Notes under the pieces: generated by a model
Told to the model about the DNA's origin: nothing
The model's input: the letters and a program-made list of their open reading frames with translations, nothing else
The model's database searches: none
Shown here: positions 42,455-50,982 of the stretch, one piece after another
Layout of the letters: every line of letters starts with the position of its first letter
Numbering within the stretch: position 1 is the stretch's first letter
Assembly: GCF_002001125.1 (NCBI RefSeq)
Contig: NZ_MUNV01000011.1
Coordinates: forward strand, 124,001 to 188,000
Source: Rhodanobacter sp. B04
GTDB lineage: Bacteria > Pseudomonadota > Gammaproteobacteria > Xanthomonadales > Rhodanobacteraceae
DNA: 64,000 bases
Direction of reading: 5' to 3'
Translations under genes and position numbers: made by a program

Positions 42455-43045
42455 TCAGGCGACCTTGGCGGCCGGTGCACCCAGTGCGCCGATGGCGCTC
42501 CGGGCCGACTGCAGTGCCTGGGCTTTCGGCTCATCGCCCATGTTGAGCCCCTCGGCGCGCACGAATTCCAGGTGGGTGATCCCGATGAATCCAAATACGG
42601 TGCGCAGATAGGACTCCTGGAAATCCATCGCGGCGGCCGGGCCGCTGGCATACATGCCGCCGCGGCTGGAGGCGATGATCACCCGCTTGCCGCCGACCAG
42701 CCCCTCGGGGCCGTTGGCGCCATAGCGGAAGGTCTTGCCGGCGACCGCGATGCGGTCGATCCACGCCTTGAGCTGGCTGGGGATGCCGAAGTTGTACATC
42801 GGAGCACCGATCACCACGATATCGGCGCCGAGAAAGTCTTCCAGCATCCGGTTGCCCATCGCCACGGCGGGATCGCTGGCGTCGGCCACCGGCGACCAGT
42901 GCGGCAACGGCTCGGCGGTCAGGTCGTGGTATTGGGTCTGGATGCCGGTAGCCTGGCGCTTCAGCTCGGCTACGATGTCGGCGGTCAGCTGGCGCGACAC
43001 GGAATGGGCACCCAGGGCGCTGGAGTCGATATGCAACAGTTTCAT
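42455..43045 (-). CDS. azoR: FMN-dependent NADH-azoreductase
   Basis: A flavodoxin-fold quinone/azo reductase of 196 residues. It begins [20 protein letters not shown], has the FMN-binding [27 protein letters not shown], and [11 protein letters not shown], all standard for AzoR. These enzymes reduce quinones and azo dyes with NADH and protect against thiol and quinone stress. The divergent LysR gene 112 nt away is its likely regulator, a common arrangement. Confidence 0.93.
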   Translation of the reverse strand: MKLLHIDSSALGAHSVSRQLTADIVAELKRQATGIQTQYHDLTAEPLPHWSPVADASDPAVAMGNRMLEDFLGADIVVIGAPMYNFGIPSQLKAWIDRIAVAGKTFRYGANGPEGLVGGKRVIIASSRGGMYASGPAAAMDFQESYLRTVFGFIGITHLEFVRAEGLNMGDEPKAQALQSARSAIGALGAPAAKVA

Positions 43046-43157
43046 GGTGAGATACCTGGTCGGGCCGACGGATCGGCGATGTGATCAGGATATATTTGGA
43101 ACAATAAAGCGATAAGATGGCAGTTATCGGACGTATCGTCCGTTCAAGGAAACAATC
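43046..43157. promoter_or_regulatory. Divergent azoR-lysR control region
   Basis: This short AT-rich gap contains CGATAA (43110-43115) with TTATCG (43124-43129), and GGACG (43129-43133) with CGTCC (43137-43141). These two overlapping inverted repeats end 17 nt before the LysR start. They are suitable LysR-type binding sites. TTATCG (43129-43124) and TATCCT on the minus strand may be azoR promoter elements, but the match is weak. Confidence 0.45.
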
Positions 43158-44132
43158 ATGACGGTATTGAGCGGAGCCCTGCAGGATCTCAACGATCTGT
43201 ATTTCTTTGCCGCCGTGGTCGAGCATGGCGGCTTTTCCGCAGCCGGACGCGCGCTGGGCGTGCCGAAATCGCGCCTGAGCAAGCGCGTGGCGCAGTTGGA
43301 GGAGCGTCTCGGCGTGCGCCTGCTGCAACGGACTACGCGACGATTCGTGGTGACCGAGGTCGGCGATCGATTCTATGCACACTGCCGTGCCGTGCTGGAG
43401 GAGGCGCAGGCGGCACAGGATGCGGTGGATGAGCTGCGCGCCGAACCACGCGGCGTGGTCCGCCTGAGCTGTCCGGAATCGCTGGCGCAGACGGTGCTGG
43501 CTTACTTGCTGCCGGATTTCCTCACGCAATACCCGAAGATGCAGGTGCGGCTGCTGGCCAGCAACCGCCGCGTCGACGTGATCGGTGAAGGCTACGATCT
43601 GGCGATCCGGGTGCGCAACAAGCTGGACAGCGATGCGAACCTGGTGATGCGCAGTTTCGGCCAGGCGCGTACCAAGCTGGTGGCCAGTCCCAAGTTGCTG
43701 AAAGCCCAGGGCCGTCCGACCACGCCGGAGGAACTGGCCAAACTGCCGGCACTGTCGATGCGCGAGCATGAGGGCGCACAAGTGTGGGAGTTGATCGGGG
43801 CGAACGGCGAGCAGATCAATGTCGAAGTGCAGGCACGCCTGATCACCGGCGATTTCGCGGTGCTGCTGGAATCCGCCCGTCACGGCCTGGGCGTGGCGCT
43901 GTTGCCGGAGTTCGTCTGCGCACCGGCGATCGCCCGCGGCGAACTCGAAGTGGTGCTGCCGGACTGGAGCGTGCCCGAGGGCACCATGCACTTCGTCTAT
44001 CCCAGCCGGCGCGGCATGCTGCCGGGTGTGCGCGCGCTGGTCGATTTCCTGGCCGAGCGGCTGCCAGCCACGACCCTGCTGAAACATGAGCAATGCAAAC
44101 TGCGCCCGCTGGAAGATCTGCCCGCATCCTGA
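43158..44132 (+). CDS. LysR-family regulator divergent from azoR
   Basis: A 324-residue LysR-type regulator. The winged helix spans about 10-68 (FFAAVVEHGGFSAAGRALGVPKSRLSKRVAQLEERLGVRLL), and the effector-binding domain about 95-305. The pattern belongs to the large AaeR/DmlR-like group that regulates adjacent oxidoreductases. Its divergent position suggests control of azoR and of itself, probably in response to a quinone or aromatic compound. The effector is not readable from sequence. Confidence 0.88.
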   Translation: MTVLSGALQDLNDLYFFAAVVEHGGFSAAGRALGVPKSRLSKRVAQLEERLGVRLLQRTTRRFVVTEVGDRFYAHCRAVLEEAQAAQDAVDELRAEPRGVVRLSCPESLAQTVLAYLLPDFLTQYPKMQVRLLASNRRVDVIGEGYDLAIRVRNKLDSDANLVMRSFGQARTKLVASPKLLKAQGRPTTPEELAKLPALSMREHEGAQVWELIGANGEQINVEVQARLITGDFAVLLESARHGLGVALLPEFVCAPAIARGELEVVLPDWSVPEGTMHFVYPSRRGMLPGVRALVDFLAERLPATTLLKHEQCKLRPLEDLPAS

Positions 44133-44218
44133 CGTGCATGGCCTGATCGATGCGGCGTGATGCGCACGATACCTCGCATGCGGTACGCTGCATGTTTTAT
44201 GGACATCCATACGGCTGA

Positions 44219-45364
44219 ATGATGATTCCCACCAAACTCCCGAAAGTCGGCACCACCATCTTCAGCGTGATGAGCCAGCTGGCGCTGGAACACAAGGCGG
44301 TCAACCTGGGCCAGGGCTTTCCCGACTTCGAACCGCCGCAGCCGTTGCGCGATGCGCTGAGCCGGGCGATGAACGAGGGCCGCAACCAGTACGCGCCGAT
44401 GCACGGCACGGCGGCCCTGCGCGAACAGATCGCACTGAAGACCGAACGGTTGTACGGCCGCAAGCTCAACGTCGACACCGACATCACGGTGACTTCCGGC
44501 GCCACCGAGGCGATCTTTGCGGCGATTGCCGCGCTGGTGCGTGCCGGCGAGGAAGTGATCGTGTTCGACCCGGCCTACGATTGTTACGAGCCGGCGATCG
44601 AGCTGCAGGGCGCGCGGGCGGTGCATATCCCGTTGACCGTGCCGGCCTTCGCGATCGATTGGCAGCGCGTGCGCGATGCGGTGACGCCGAAGACACGGAT
44701 GATCCTGATCAACAGCCCGCACAACCCGTCCGGCGCCGTGCTGTCGGCGGCAGACCTCGAAGAACTGGCGGCGATCGTGCGCGACACTTCCATCGTGGTG
44801 TTGTCCGACGAAGTGTACGAGCACATCGTGTACGACAACGCACAGCATGAGAGCGTGTTGCGTCACCCGGAACTGGCCGAGCGCAGCATCGTGGTCTCCT
44901 CGTTCGGCAAGACCTATCACTGTACCGGCTGGAAGGTCGGTTATGCGGTGGCGCCGGCTGCGTTGTCGGCCGAGTTCCGCAAGGTGCACCAGTACCTCAC
45001 GTTCTGCACCTTCCATCCGGCACAGGCGGCGTTCGGCGAATTCATGGCCAGTCATCCGGAGCACTACCTGGAGCTGCCGGCGTTCTACCAGGCCAAGCGC
45101 GATCGTTTCCGTGCGTTGCTGGCGCCGTCGCGGTTCGAGCTGCTCGATGTGCCGGGCGGCTATTTCCAGCTGGTCGACTACTCGGCGATCCGCGACGAGG
45201 ACGATCTTGCCTTCAGCAAGTGGCTGGTGCAGCACGGCGGCGTGGCGGCGATTCCGCTGACGCCTTTCTACGAGACCCCGCCGGGCACGCGCCTGCTGCG
45301 GCTATGCTTCGCCAAGAGCGATGCGACGATGGATGCAGCGGCGGAGCGGTTATGCAAGCTCTGA
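44219..45364 (+). CDS. Methionine aminotransferase (YbdL type)
   Basis: A PLP-dependent class I aminotransferase of 381 residues, with closest resemblance by eye to E. coli YbdL: KLPKVGTTIFSVMSQLA, NLGQGFPDFE, NQYAPMHGTAALREQIA, SDEVYEHIVYD, and the PLP lysine Lys231 in SSFGKTYHCTGWKVGY. YbdL-type enzymes transaminate methionine and 4-methylthio-2-oxobutyrate, the last step of methionine salvage. A second ATG one codon later is equally possible. The stop overlaps the next gene, an omega-amidase, by 13 nt. That enzyme would remove the 2-oxo acid amide by-product when glutamine is the amino donor. Confidence 0.9.
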   Translation: MMIPTKLPKVGTTIFSVMSQLALEHKAVNLGQGFPDFEPPQPLRDALSRAMNEGRNQYAPMHGTAALREQIALKTERLYGRKLNVDTDITVTSGATEAIFAAIAALVRAGEEVIVFDPAYDCYEPAIELQGARAVHIPLTVPAFAIDWQRVRDAVTPKTRMILINSPHNPSGAVLSAADLEELAAIVRDTSIVVLSDEVYEHIVYDNAQHESVLRHPELAERSIVVSSFGKTYHCTGWKVGYAVAPAALSAEFRKVHQYLTFCTFHPAQAAFGEFMASHPEHYLELPAFYQAKRDRFRALLAPSRFELLDVPGGYFQLVDYSAIRDEDDLAFSKWLVQHGGVAAIPLTPFYETPPGTRLLRLCFAKSDATMDAAAERLCKL

Positions 45365-46152
45365 GGGTTTCATTGGTGCAAGGTGCCACTCGCTGGCATG
45401 ACGCGCCAGCCAATCGCGATTACTACGGCGCGCTGGTGCGGCAGGCGAAAGGCAGCGACTTGATCGTGTTGCCTGAAACCTTCTTGTCCGGCTTCAGCAA
45501 CGACACGCGCGCCAGTGCCGAGAGCATGGACGGCGACGGCGTGGCGTGGTTGCGCACGCTGGCGATCGAGGTGGGCGCGGTGATCTGCGGCAGCCTGGCG
45601 ATCCGCGAGAACGACACCGTCTACAACCGCCTGCTGTGGATGCGGCCCGACGGCAGCTTCGCGCAATACGACAAGCGCCACCTGTTCCGCATGGCCGGCG
45701 AGCATACCCGTTATGGGGGCGGCAACGAGCGGTTGATCGTGGAACTGAAAGGTTGGCGCATCCTGCCGCAGGTCTGCTACGACCTGCGCTTCCCGGTGTG
45801 GCTGCGCAACCGTGGGCTGGCCTCCGCCAGCGCTGGCATGGAGTACGACCTCGCGCTGTTCGTGGCGAACTGGCCGGCACCGCGCCGACAACCGTGGCGC
45901 ACCCTGCTGCGCGCGCGCGCGATCGAGAACCTCAGCTACGTGATCGGCGTGAACCGTGTCGGTGTCGACGGCAACGATTTGCCTTATGCCGGGGACAGTG
46001 CGGTGATCGATCCCGTTGGCGAGCCGCTGGTCGAACTGGGTGCGCAGGAGCAGGTGGTGACCGTCACGCTGGATCCGGCGCCATTGCTTGCGCATCGCGA
46101 GCGGTTTCCCGCATGGATGGATGCTGACGCCTTTTCGCTCGACCCGGGCTGA
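45352..46152 (+). CDS. Omega-amidase / nitrilase-family amidohydrolase (YafV/Nit2 type)
   Basis: A 266-residue carbon-nitrogen hydrolase with the catalytic triad Glu42 (VLPETFLSGF), Lys108 (YDKRHLF) and Cys142 (QVCYDLRFP). E. coli YafV and animal Nit2 hydrolyse 2-oxoglutaramate and 2-oxosuccinamate. The gene begins inside the end of the aminotransferase gene, so the two are translationally coupled. This supports a glutamine transaminase plus omega-amidase route for methionine salvage. A start upstream at 45220 overlaps the aminotransferase in another frame and is rejected. Confidence 0.9.
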   Translation: MQALRVSLVQGATRWHDAPANRDYYGALVRQAKGSDLIVLPETFLSGFSNDTRASAESMDGDGVAWLRTLAIEVGAVICGSLAIRENDTVYNRLLWMRPDGSFAQYDKRHLFRMAGEHTRYGGGNERLIVELKGWRILPQVCYDLRFPVWLRNRGLASASAGMEYDLALFVANWPAPRRQPWRTLLRARAIENLSYVIGVNRVGVDGNDLPYAGDSAVIDPVGEPLVELGAQEQVVTVTLDPAPLLAHRERFPAWMDADAFSLDPG

Positions 46153-46164
46153 TCCATTCTTCCT

Positions 46165-46213
46165 GCATCGACAACAAGAAGCCGCCCCAAGGGCGGCTTC
46201 TTGTTGTCGATGC
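46165..46213. terminator. Bidirectional terminator with a 23-bp stem
   Basis: Positions 46165-46187 and 46191-46213 are perfect reverse complements with a 3-nt CAA loop. The core GCCGCCC/GGGCGGC is followed by TTCTTGTTGT. It separates the convergent omega-amidase and ArsC-like genes. Confidence 0.85.
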
Positions 46214-46221
46214 GTGCTGAA

Positions 46222-46566
46222 TCAGAGTATGGCCAGCACCGCTTCCGGTGGACGTCCGATGGCGGCCTTGCCGTTGGCCACCACGATCGGCCGTTCGATC
46301 AGTTTCGGATGCGCCACCATCGCGGCAATCAGTGCGGCATCGTCGAGAGCGGGGTCAGCCAGCCCGAGCGACTGGTATTCCGCTTCGCCACTGCGCAGCA
46401 GCTCGCGTGCACTCATGCCGAGCTGCTTCAGCAGCACGGTCAATTCGGCGGTATCGGGCGGCGCGTCGAGGTAATGGATCACCTCGCACCTGCCGACACG
46501 CTGCTCCAGCAACGCCAGCGTGGCGCGCGACTTGGAGCAACGGCTGTGGTGATAGATGCGTACCAT
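46222..46566 (-). CDS. ArsC-family protein (YfgD-like)
   Basis: A 114-residue thioredoxin-fold protein of the ArsC/Spx superfamily. The redox cysteine is Cys10 in YHHSRCSKSRATLALLEQ, and the conserved Arg is in LIERPIVVANGKAAIGRPPE. These features fit the glutaredoxin-dependent arsenate reductase family, including E. coli YfgD. No ars operon is nearby, so arsenate reduction is not certain. It could be a general thiol oxidoreductase. It lies 37 nt downstream of the rluB stop on the same strand. Confidence 0.87.
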   Translation of the reverse strand: MVRIYHHSRCSKSRATLALLEQRVGRCEVIHYLDAPPDTAELTVLLKQLGMSARELLRSGEAEYQSLGLADPALDDAALIAAMVAHPKLIERPIVVANGKAAIGRPPEAVLAIL

Positions 46567-46603
46567 CGGTCAGCTGCTTCGCATGGTCGGACTGGGCCGT
46601 GGC

Positions 46604-48169
46604 TCAGCGGTTGCCGGAACGATTGCCGCCGCGACCATGCGGCCGTCCGCCGGGCGCGCCACCGTGGCCTTGGGGGCGGGCGCCACCACCTTGCGGACGG
46701 TTGCCGCCCTGGCCCTGGGGGCGGCCCTGGCCTTGTGCGCGATTGCCACCTTGACCTTGTGCTCGGCCGCTGCCTTGCGGACGGGCATTGCCGTGCGCCT
46801 GGTTGCCGTAGGACGAATTGCCATGCGCCTGATTGCCCTGGCCCTGCGGGCGACCTGCATGCGCACGGTTGCCGCCCGTACCGCGTGGTTCACCGCCGAA
46901 ACCGCTATACGGGCTGCCGGTACCGCGGTTTTCACCGCCAGCACGCGCACCAAACGGCTTGCCGCCGGCCGGCCGGCGATTGCCGGCCGCGCCACCGGCA
47001 GCATTGCCGCGCGATGCGCCAGCCGGGCGACCGCCACCGTCGCGGCTTTCGCCGGCGAACCAGGTACGCACCGACGGCAGTTCCTGACCCGGCGCCACGC
47101 GCCGGCCCTTGCCGCCACGGTTGCCGCCGGCACCGCGTTCGGGGCGGGCGAGGTTGCCGTTGACTTCCTTGCCGTCGCGGCGCGGCGGCTTGCGGCCGCG
47201 CACGGGTTCTTCGCGGATGCGGTCGTAGGCACGCAGTTCGCGCGCCTCGTCCTGGCCGCCGGTCCAGGCGTTGCTGGCGCCGCGTTCGGGGCGGTATTCG
47301 GTGACGTTGCGATTGGCGCGACGCTGGTGCAGCACCGGGCTCAGCGTCAGCACCGGCTGCGGCGCACCGAGGCCGGTGGTCTGGCGCAGCTGCTTGACGG
47401 TTTCCGCATCGAGCGCCTCGCATTCGCCGCGGCGCAGGTTGCGTGGCAGTTCGATCGTGCCATAGCGGATGCGCTTGAGGCGGCTGACCAGGAAGCCCTG
47501 CGAATCCCACAGGCGACGCACTTCGCGGTTGCGGCCTTCGCGGATCACCACGCGGAACCAGCTATGGCTGCCGCCGCGACTGATCACCGCGATTTCGTCG
47601 AAGCGGGCAGGGCCGTCTTCCAGCTCGACCCCGGCCTTCAGCTTTTCGATGATCTCGTCCGGCACCTCGCCGTGCACGCGGCACAGGTATTCGCGCTCGA
47701 GCCCGCTCTTCGGGTGCATCAGGCCGTTGGCGAGTTCGCCGTCGGTGGTCAGCAGCAGCAGGCCGGTGGTGTTGATGTCGAGGCGGCCCACGGCGACCCA
47801 GCGCGCACCTTTCAGGCGCGGCAGCTGTTCGAACACGGTGGGGCGGCCGTCGGGATCGTCACGGGTGGTCAGTACGCCTTCGGGCTTGTGGTAGAGCAGC
47901 ACTTCGGTATCGTCGCGATTGTCGGTGGCGACGACGAACTGCTTGCCGTCGAGCACCACGCGGTCGCCGGCGTGCACACTGGTGCCGATCCCGGCAGGGC
48001 TGCCATTCAGTTCGACTTCGCCGGACTGGATGCGCTGCTCAAGCATGCGGCGCGAGCCGAGGCCGGCGTTGGCCAGCACCTTGTGCAGGCGCTCCTCGAT
48101 CTGGACGGCATTGGCATCGTTGCGCGGTTCGCGCTTCAGGGATAGAACGGATTTCTGCGGCGCAGTCAT
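46604..48169 (-). CDS. rluB: 23S rRNA pseudouridine synthase RluB with long disordered tail
   Basis: An RsuA/RluB-family enzyme; RluB converts U2605 of 23S rRNA. An S4 RNA-binding domain (about 25-75) is followed by the catalytic domain with Asp131 in VGRLDINTTGLLLLT and the YLCRVHG and EGRNREVRRL motifs. E. coli RluB ends near residue 290. This protein has 521 residues: the last about 240 are Gly/Arg/Gln/Asn/Pro-rich, with repeated units such as RPQGQGGNR and NQAHGN and RGG-like spots. The tail is read in frame without interruption. The start overlaps the scpB stop by 4 nt. Confidence 0.93.
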   Translation of the reverse strand: MTAPQKSVLSLKREPRNDANAVQIEERLHKVLANAGLGSRRMLEQRIQSGEVELNGSPAGIGTSVHAGDRVVLDGKQFVVATDNRDDTEVLLYHKPEGVLTTRDDPDGRPTVFEQLPRLKGARWVAVGRLDINTTGLLLLTTDGELANGLMHPKSGLEREYLCRVHGEVPDEIIEKLKAGVELEDGPARFDEIAVISRGGSHSWFRVVIREGRNREVRRLWDSQGFLVSRLKRIRYGTIELPRNLRRGECEALDAETVKQLRQTTGLGAPQPVLTLSPVLHQRRANRNVTEYRPERGASNAWTGGQDEARELRAYDRIREEPVRGRKPPRRDGKEVNGNLARPERGAGGNRGGKGRRVAPGQELPSVRTWFAGESRDGGGRPAGASRGNAAGGAAGNRRPAGGKPFGARAGGENRGTGSPYSGFGGEPRGTGGNRAHAGRPQGQGNQAHGNSSYGNQAHGNARPQGSGRAQGQGGNRAQGQGRPQGQGGNRPQGGGARPQGHGGAPGGRPHGRGGNRSGNR

Positions 48170-49026
48170 GCGCGGTACTCCTCGGTATCTTGCTCGGCGG
48201 CGTCGGCTTCGACGTCCGCGGCGGGGTTCGCTGCCTCATCGGCAGTGGTAGTGGGGACTTCGTCGGATGGGTTCAGCTCGGAACCGTGTCCGTCGGACTC
48301 GGATGAAGTGGCCGTTGCGTGGGCATCGACCATGGTGTCATGGGTGTCGCTGGCATCGGCATGCTCCGCTGCTGCATGTGGTTCGCCGCCGTCGGCAGCG
48401 GGCTCCGCCTCGTCCGTGATGTCTTCGTCCGGATCGATCGGCAGGTCGCGCACGATGCGGGCGGGCAGCGGTTCCTGCTCGAAGCGCAGTTGCGGGTCTT
48501 CCATGTCGCGGATTTCCGACAACGGCGGCAGCTGATCCAGCGATTTCAGGTTGAAGTAGTCGAGAAACATGCGGGTGGTGCCGAACAGCGCAGGCTTGCC
48601 GGGCACGTCGCGATAACCGACCACGCGGATCCATTCGCGCTCCTCCAGCGTCTTGATGATGTTGGAGGACACCACCACGCCACGGATCTGCTCGATCTCG
48701 GGACGGGTGATCGGCTGGCGATAGGCGATCAGCGACAGCGTTTCCAGCAAGGCACGTGAGTAGCGGCTGGGCTTTTCGGTCCACATCCGCGAAATCCACG
48801 GATGCACGTCCTGGCGTACCTGGTAGCGGAAGCCGGAGGCTACCTCCTTCAGTTCGACGCCACGGCCAGTGCAGTCCTCGGCCAGCATCTCCAGCGCCAT
48901 GGCGATCTGCGAGTGGCTTACTTCGTCGGTTTCGTTGAACAGGTCGCCCAGCTGATGAGCCGTCATCGGCTGGTTGGAGGCCAGTAGGGCAGCCTCGATG
49001 ATGGGTTTGAGTTGCTCGATCTGCAT
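48166..49026 (-). CDS. scpB: Segregation and condensation protein B
   Basis: ScpB is the winged-helix partner of ScpA in the SMC-ScpAB condensin. The 286-residue protein has two winged-helix domains in residues 1-180 (IEAALLASNQPMTAHQL, LLETLSLIAYRQPITRPEIEQIRGV, FGTTRMFLDYF). It ends with an acidic, Ala/Asp/Glu-rich disordered tail of about 95 residues. It lies 35 nt after scpA and is coupled to rluB, an order common in gammaproteobacteria. Confidence 0.95.
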   Translation of the reverse strand: MQIEQLKPIIEAALLASNQPMTAHQLGDLFNETDEVSHSQIAMALEMLAEDCTGRGVELKEVASGFRYQVRQDVHPWISRMWTEKPSRYSRALLETLSLIAYRQPITRPEIEQIRGVVVSSNIIKTLEEREWIRVVGYRDVPGKPALFGTTRMFLDYFNLKSLDQLPPLSEIRDMEDPQLRFEQEPLPARIVRDLPIDPDEDITDEAEPAADGGEPHAAAEHADASDTHDTMVDAHATATSSESDGHGSELNPSDEVPTTTADEAANPAADVEADAAEQDTEEYRA

Positions 49027-49061
49027 GGCCTTGGGTCGGATGCCGATTCAGTAGGTGTCGT

Positions 49062-49994
49062 TCATTTGTTGGACGATTCGAGCAAGGCCGATTCGCCTGC
49101 TCGTGCATCGTCCGCCATGGCTTCGGCGAATGCTTCGGAGTGGCTTGCCTTGGCTTTCACATAGATCGGCGCCAAGGGCTCCTCCTGGACAATTTCCACC
49201 AGCATTTCCTTGGCCAGTTCCAGCATCGCCAGGAAGGTCACCACTACACCGAGGCGCCCTTCGTTGACGTCGAACAAACTCTCGAACCGGTGGAAGCTGT
49301 TGTCGTCCAGCCGGCTCAGCAGTTCGCCCATGCGTTGGCGCACACTGAGCGCCTCGCGCTTGATCGCGTGGTGTCCGAACAGTTCGGCCCGGTGCATCAC
49401 ATCCTTCAGGGCCAGCAGCAGCTCGGTCAGATCCAGTGGCGGCGGCAACTTGATCACGTTGCGTTCGCCCACCTCGGCATGCACCACCGCGGTGTCGCGC
49501 TCCAGCCGGGGCAGCGCTTCGATGTCTTCCGCCGCGCGCTTGAAGCGCTCGTACTCCTGCAGGCGCCGTACCAGCTCGGCGCGAGGGTCTTCCTCCAGCC
49601 CTTCCTCGGCCGGTGGTCGCGGCAACAGCAGCCGCGACTTGATCTCGGCCAGGATCGCGGCCATCAGCAGGTATTCGGCAGCCAGTTCCAGTCGCATCAC
49701 ATCGCGCATCAGCTCGATGTAGGTCATGTACTGCCGGGTGATCTCGGCAACCGGGATGTCCAGGATATCCAGGTTCTGCCGGCGGATCAGGTACAGCAGC
49801 AGGTCCAGCGGTCCCTCGAACGACTCCAGGATGACCTCGAGCGCGTCCGGCGGGATGTACAGATCCTGCGGCATCTGCAACATCGGCTGCCCACGCACGA
49901 TCGCCAGCGGCATTTCCTGCTGTTGCGGTACCGACGCAAACGCACCCTGCGGTGCGGTAACCAGGCTCTCGGGCTCGACTGGCTCAGTACTCAT
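49062..49994 (-). CDS. scpA: Segregation and condensation protein A
   Basis: ScpA is the kleisin of the SMC condensin and bridges the SMC heads. The 310-residue product has an N-terminal extension of about 50 residues, then the kleisin N-terminal region LESFEGPLDLLLYLIRRQNLDILDIPVAEITRQY and a C-terminal winged helix containing VVTFLAMLELAK. The ATG at 49994 is preferred over a TTG one codon upstream. No clear Shine-Dalgarno is visible. It heads the scpA-scpB-rluB run. The upstream neighbour in many relatives, trpS, is not present here. Confidence 0.93.
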   Translation of the reverse strand: MSTEPVEPESLVTAPQGAFASVPQQQEMPLAIVRGQPMLQMPQDLYIPPDALEVILESFEGPLDLLLYLIRRQNLDILDIPVAEITRQYMTYIELMRDVMRLELAAEYLLMAAILAEIKSRLLLPRPPAEEGLEEDPRAELVRRLQEYERFKRAAEDIEALPRLERDTAVVHAEVGERNVIKLPPPLDLTELLLALKDVMHRAELFGHHAIKREALSVRQRMGELLSRLDDNSFHRFESLFDVNEGRLGVVVTFLAMLELAKEMLVEIVQEEPLAPIYVKAKASHSEAFAEAMADDARAGESALLESSNK

Positions 49995-50982
49995 CAATAC
50001 ATGTCGTTGGGCCGCCTTCAGCGGCTGGCAGTGCGTTCAACACATTCGGAACCATTCCATGCGCTGGCATGACCCATGGAAAGTCCGTGTCTGGAATGCG
50101 GCGGTAAGGCGGCGTTCCCAAGGTGCGGTTAGGGGTGCTGCGGTCTTTCACATCTTCCGCCGAGGCGCACTTGGCGCCATCGTCTCAACCGGCATGATGA
50201 AGCCACGCTCGTGGTGGTTCGGTCAGGCGGGTTGCAGGCGACCACTTTGCGCCGGTTCCGGGTTGTCAGCCACGGTAAAGGTGCAAGTCAGAGATGGCGA
50301 ACATTGACGCCAATGACTCTTTATTGATCGGTTTCAGAGCTATCGGGTGAAGCTTCACCCGCTGCCGAGAATGACCGGCAAGCATTCGGGATGAAGCCAC
50401 GCGTTGGCAAAGATTAGCGGCTACCTGGCGACAAGTCCAGCAGTGCAGCGGTGTGGAGGCTCGTGGTTGCCGGTACTCCGTCCAAGTGCGGGCCGGCTCT
50501 GCGTGTCCTGAAGCTGCATCCGGGTAACGGAGACAGGCACAATATGCAGCCAACTTGTCGTCCCTGTACCGGTCATGTCGTCTGATTTACCGGAATCGTC
50601 GATGTGGGGCGGCTTGTGACCTAATGCGTCGGTCCGGTACGGCACCTGACGTTCCAGACAATTGCCCGCATAGAGATGCCTCATGGATTCGTTGCGATCA
50701 CAGGTGCTCGCCATGGATTCGTTTTCAATGGCTACCGTGGCGTTCTGGACGCGGATCAGCTGCCTGGCAGCGCGAAAACGGCAGCAATGCTGCGAAAGAG
50801 CTAGCCTGAGCATATATAGATACTGGATTTCACAAGTGGCATATTAATTGCTTGGATAGCGCTAACCGGAACAGCCGGCGTCTTGCTTTCAGAGATATGG
50901 TCGCCGTATGCACCCCGGGACAGTTCCAGAATTGCGGGACGGTGTCTTTGCCAGCGGCAGGCGTGCAGACAAGAGCAACGGG
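49995..50982. other. Gene-free stretch between scpA and the PilZ gene
   Basis: Nearly 1 kb without a reading frame that looks like a protein. Visible structures are a perfect palindrome GGGTGAAGCTTCACCC (50345-50360), a 13-bp direct repeat GATGAAGCCACGC (50196-50208 and 50390-50402), and a 12-bp direct repeat CATGGATTCGTT (50682-50693 and 50712-50723). There is also an AT-rich patch near 50812-50855 that could hold a promoter for the PilZ gene. It may contain the scpA promoter, a non-coding RNA or a decayed gene; I cannot decide which. Confidence 0.5.

Noticed and set aside
46556..48145. 529-codon plus-strand Ala-rich frame over rluB
   Set aside because: The complement of the Gly/Arg-rich tail gives Ala/Thr/Arg repeats. 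The minus-strand frame carries the pseudouridine synthase motifs.
50266..50553. Minus-strand 95-codon frame ending MFAISDLHLYRG, resembling the start of a metallophosphoesterase such as LpxH
   Set aside because: The resemblance is only the ISDLHL hexapeptide and a stop follows at once. No further phosphoesterase motif occurs downstream in any frame I checked.
50421..50813. Minus-strand 130-codon frame in the gene-free stretch
   Set aside because: No ribosome binding site, no family resemblance, and residue composition unlike a folded protein. The repeated NESM comes from the 12-bp direct repeat.
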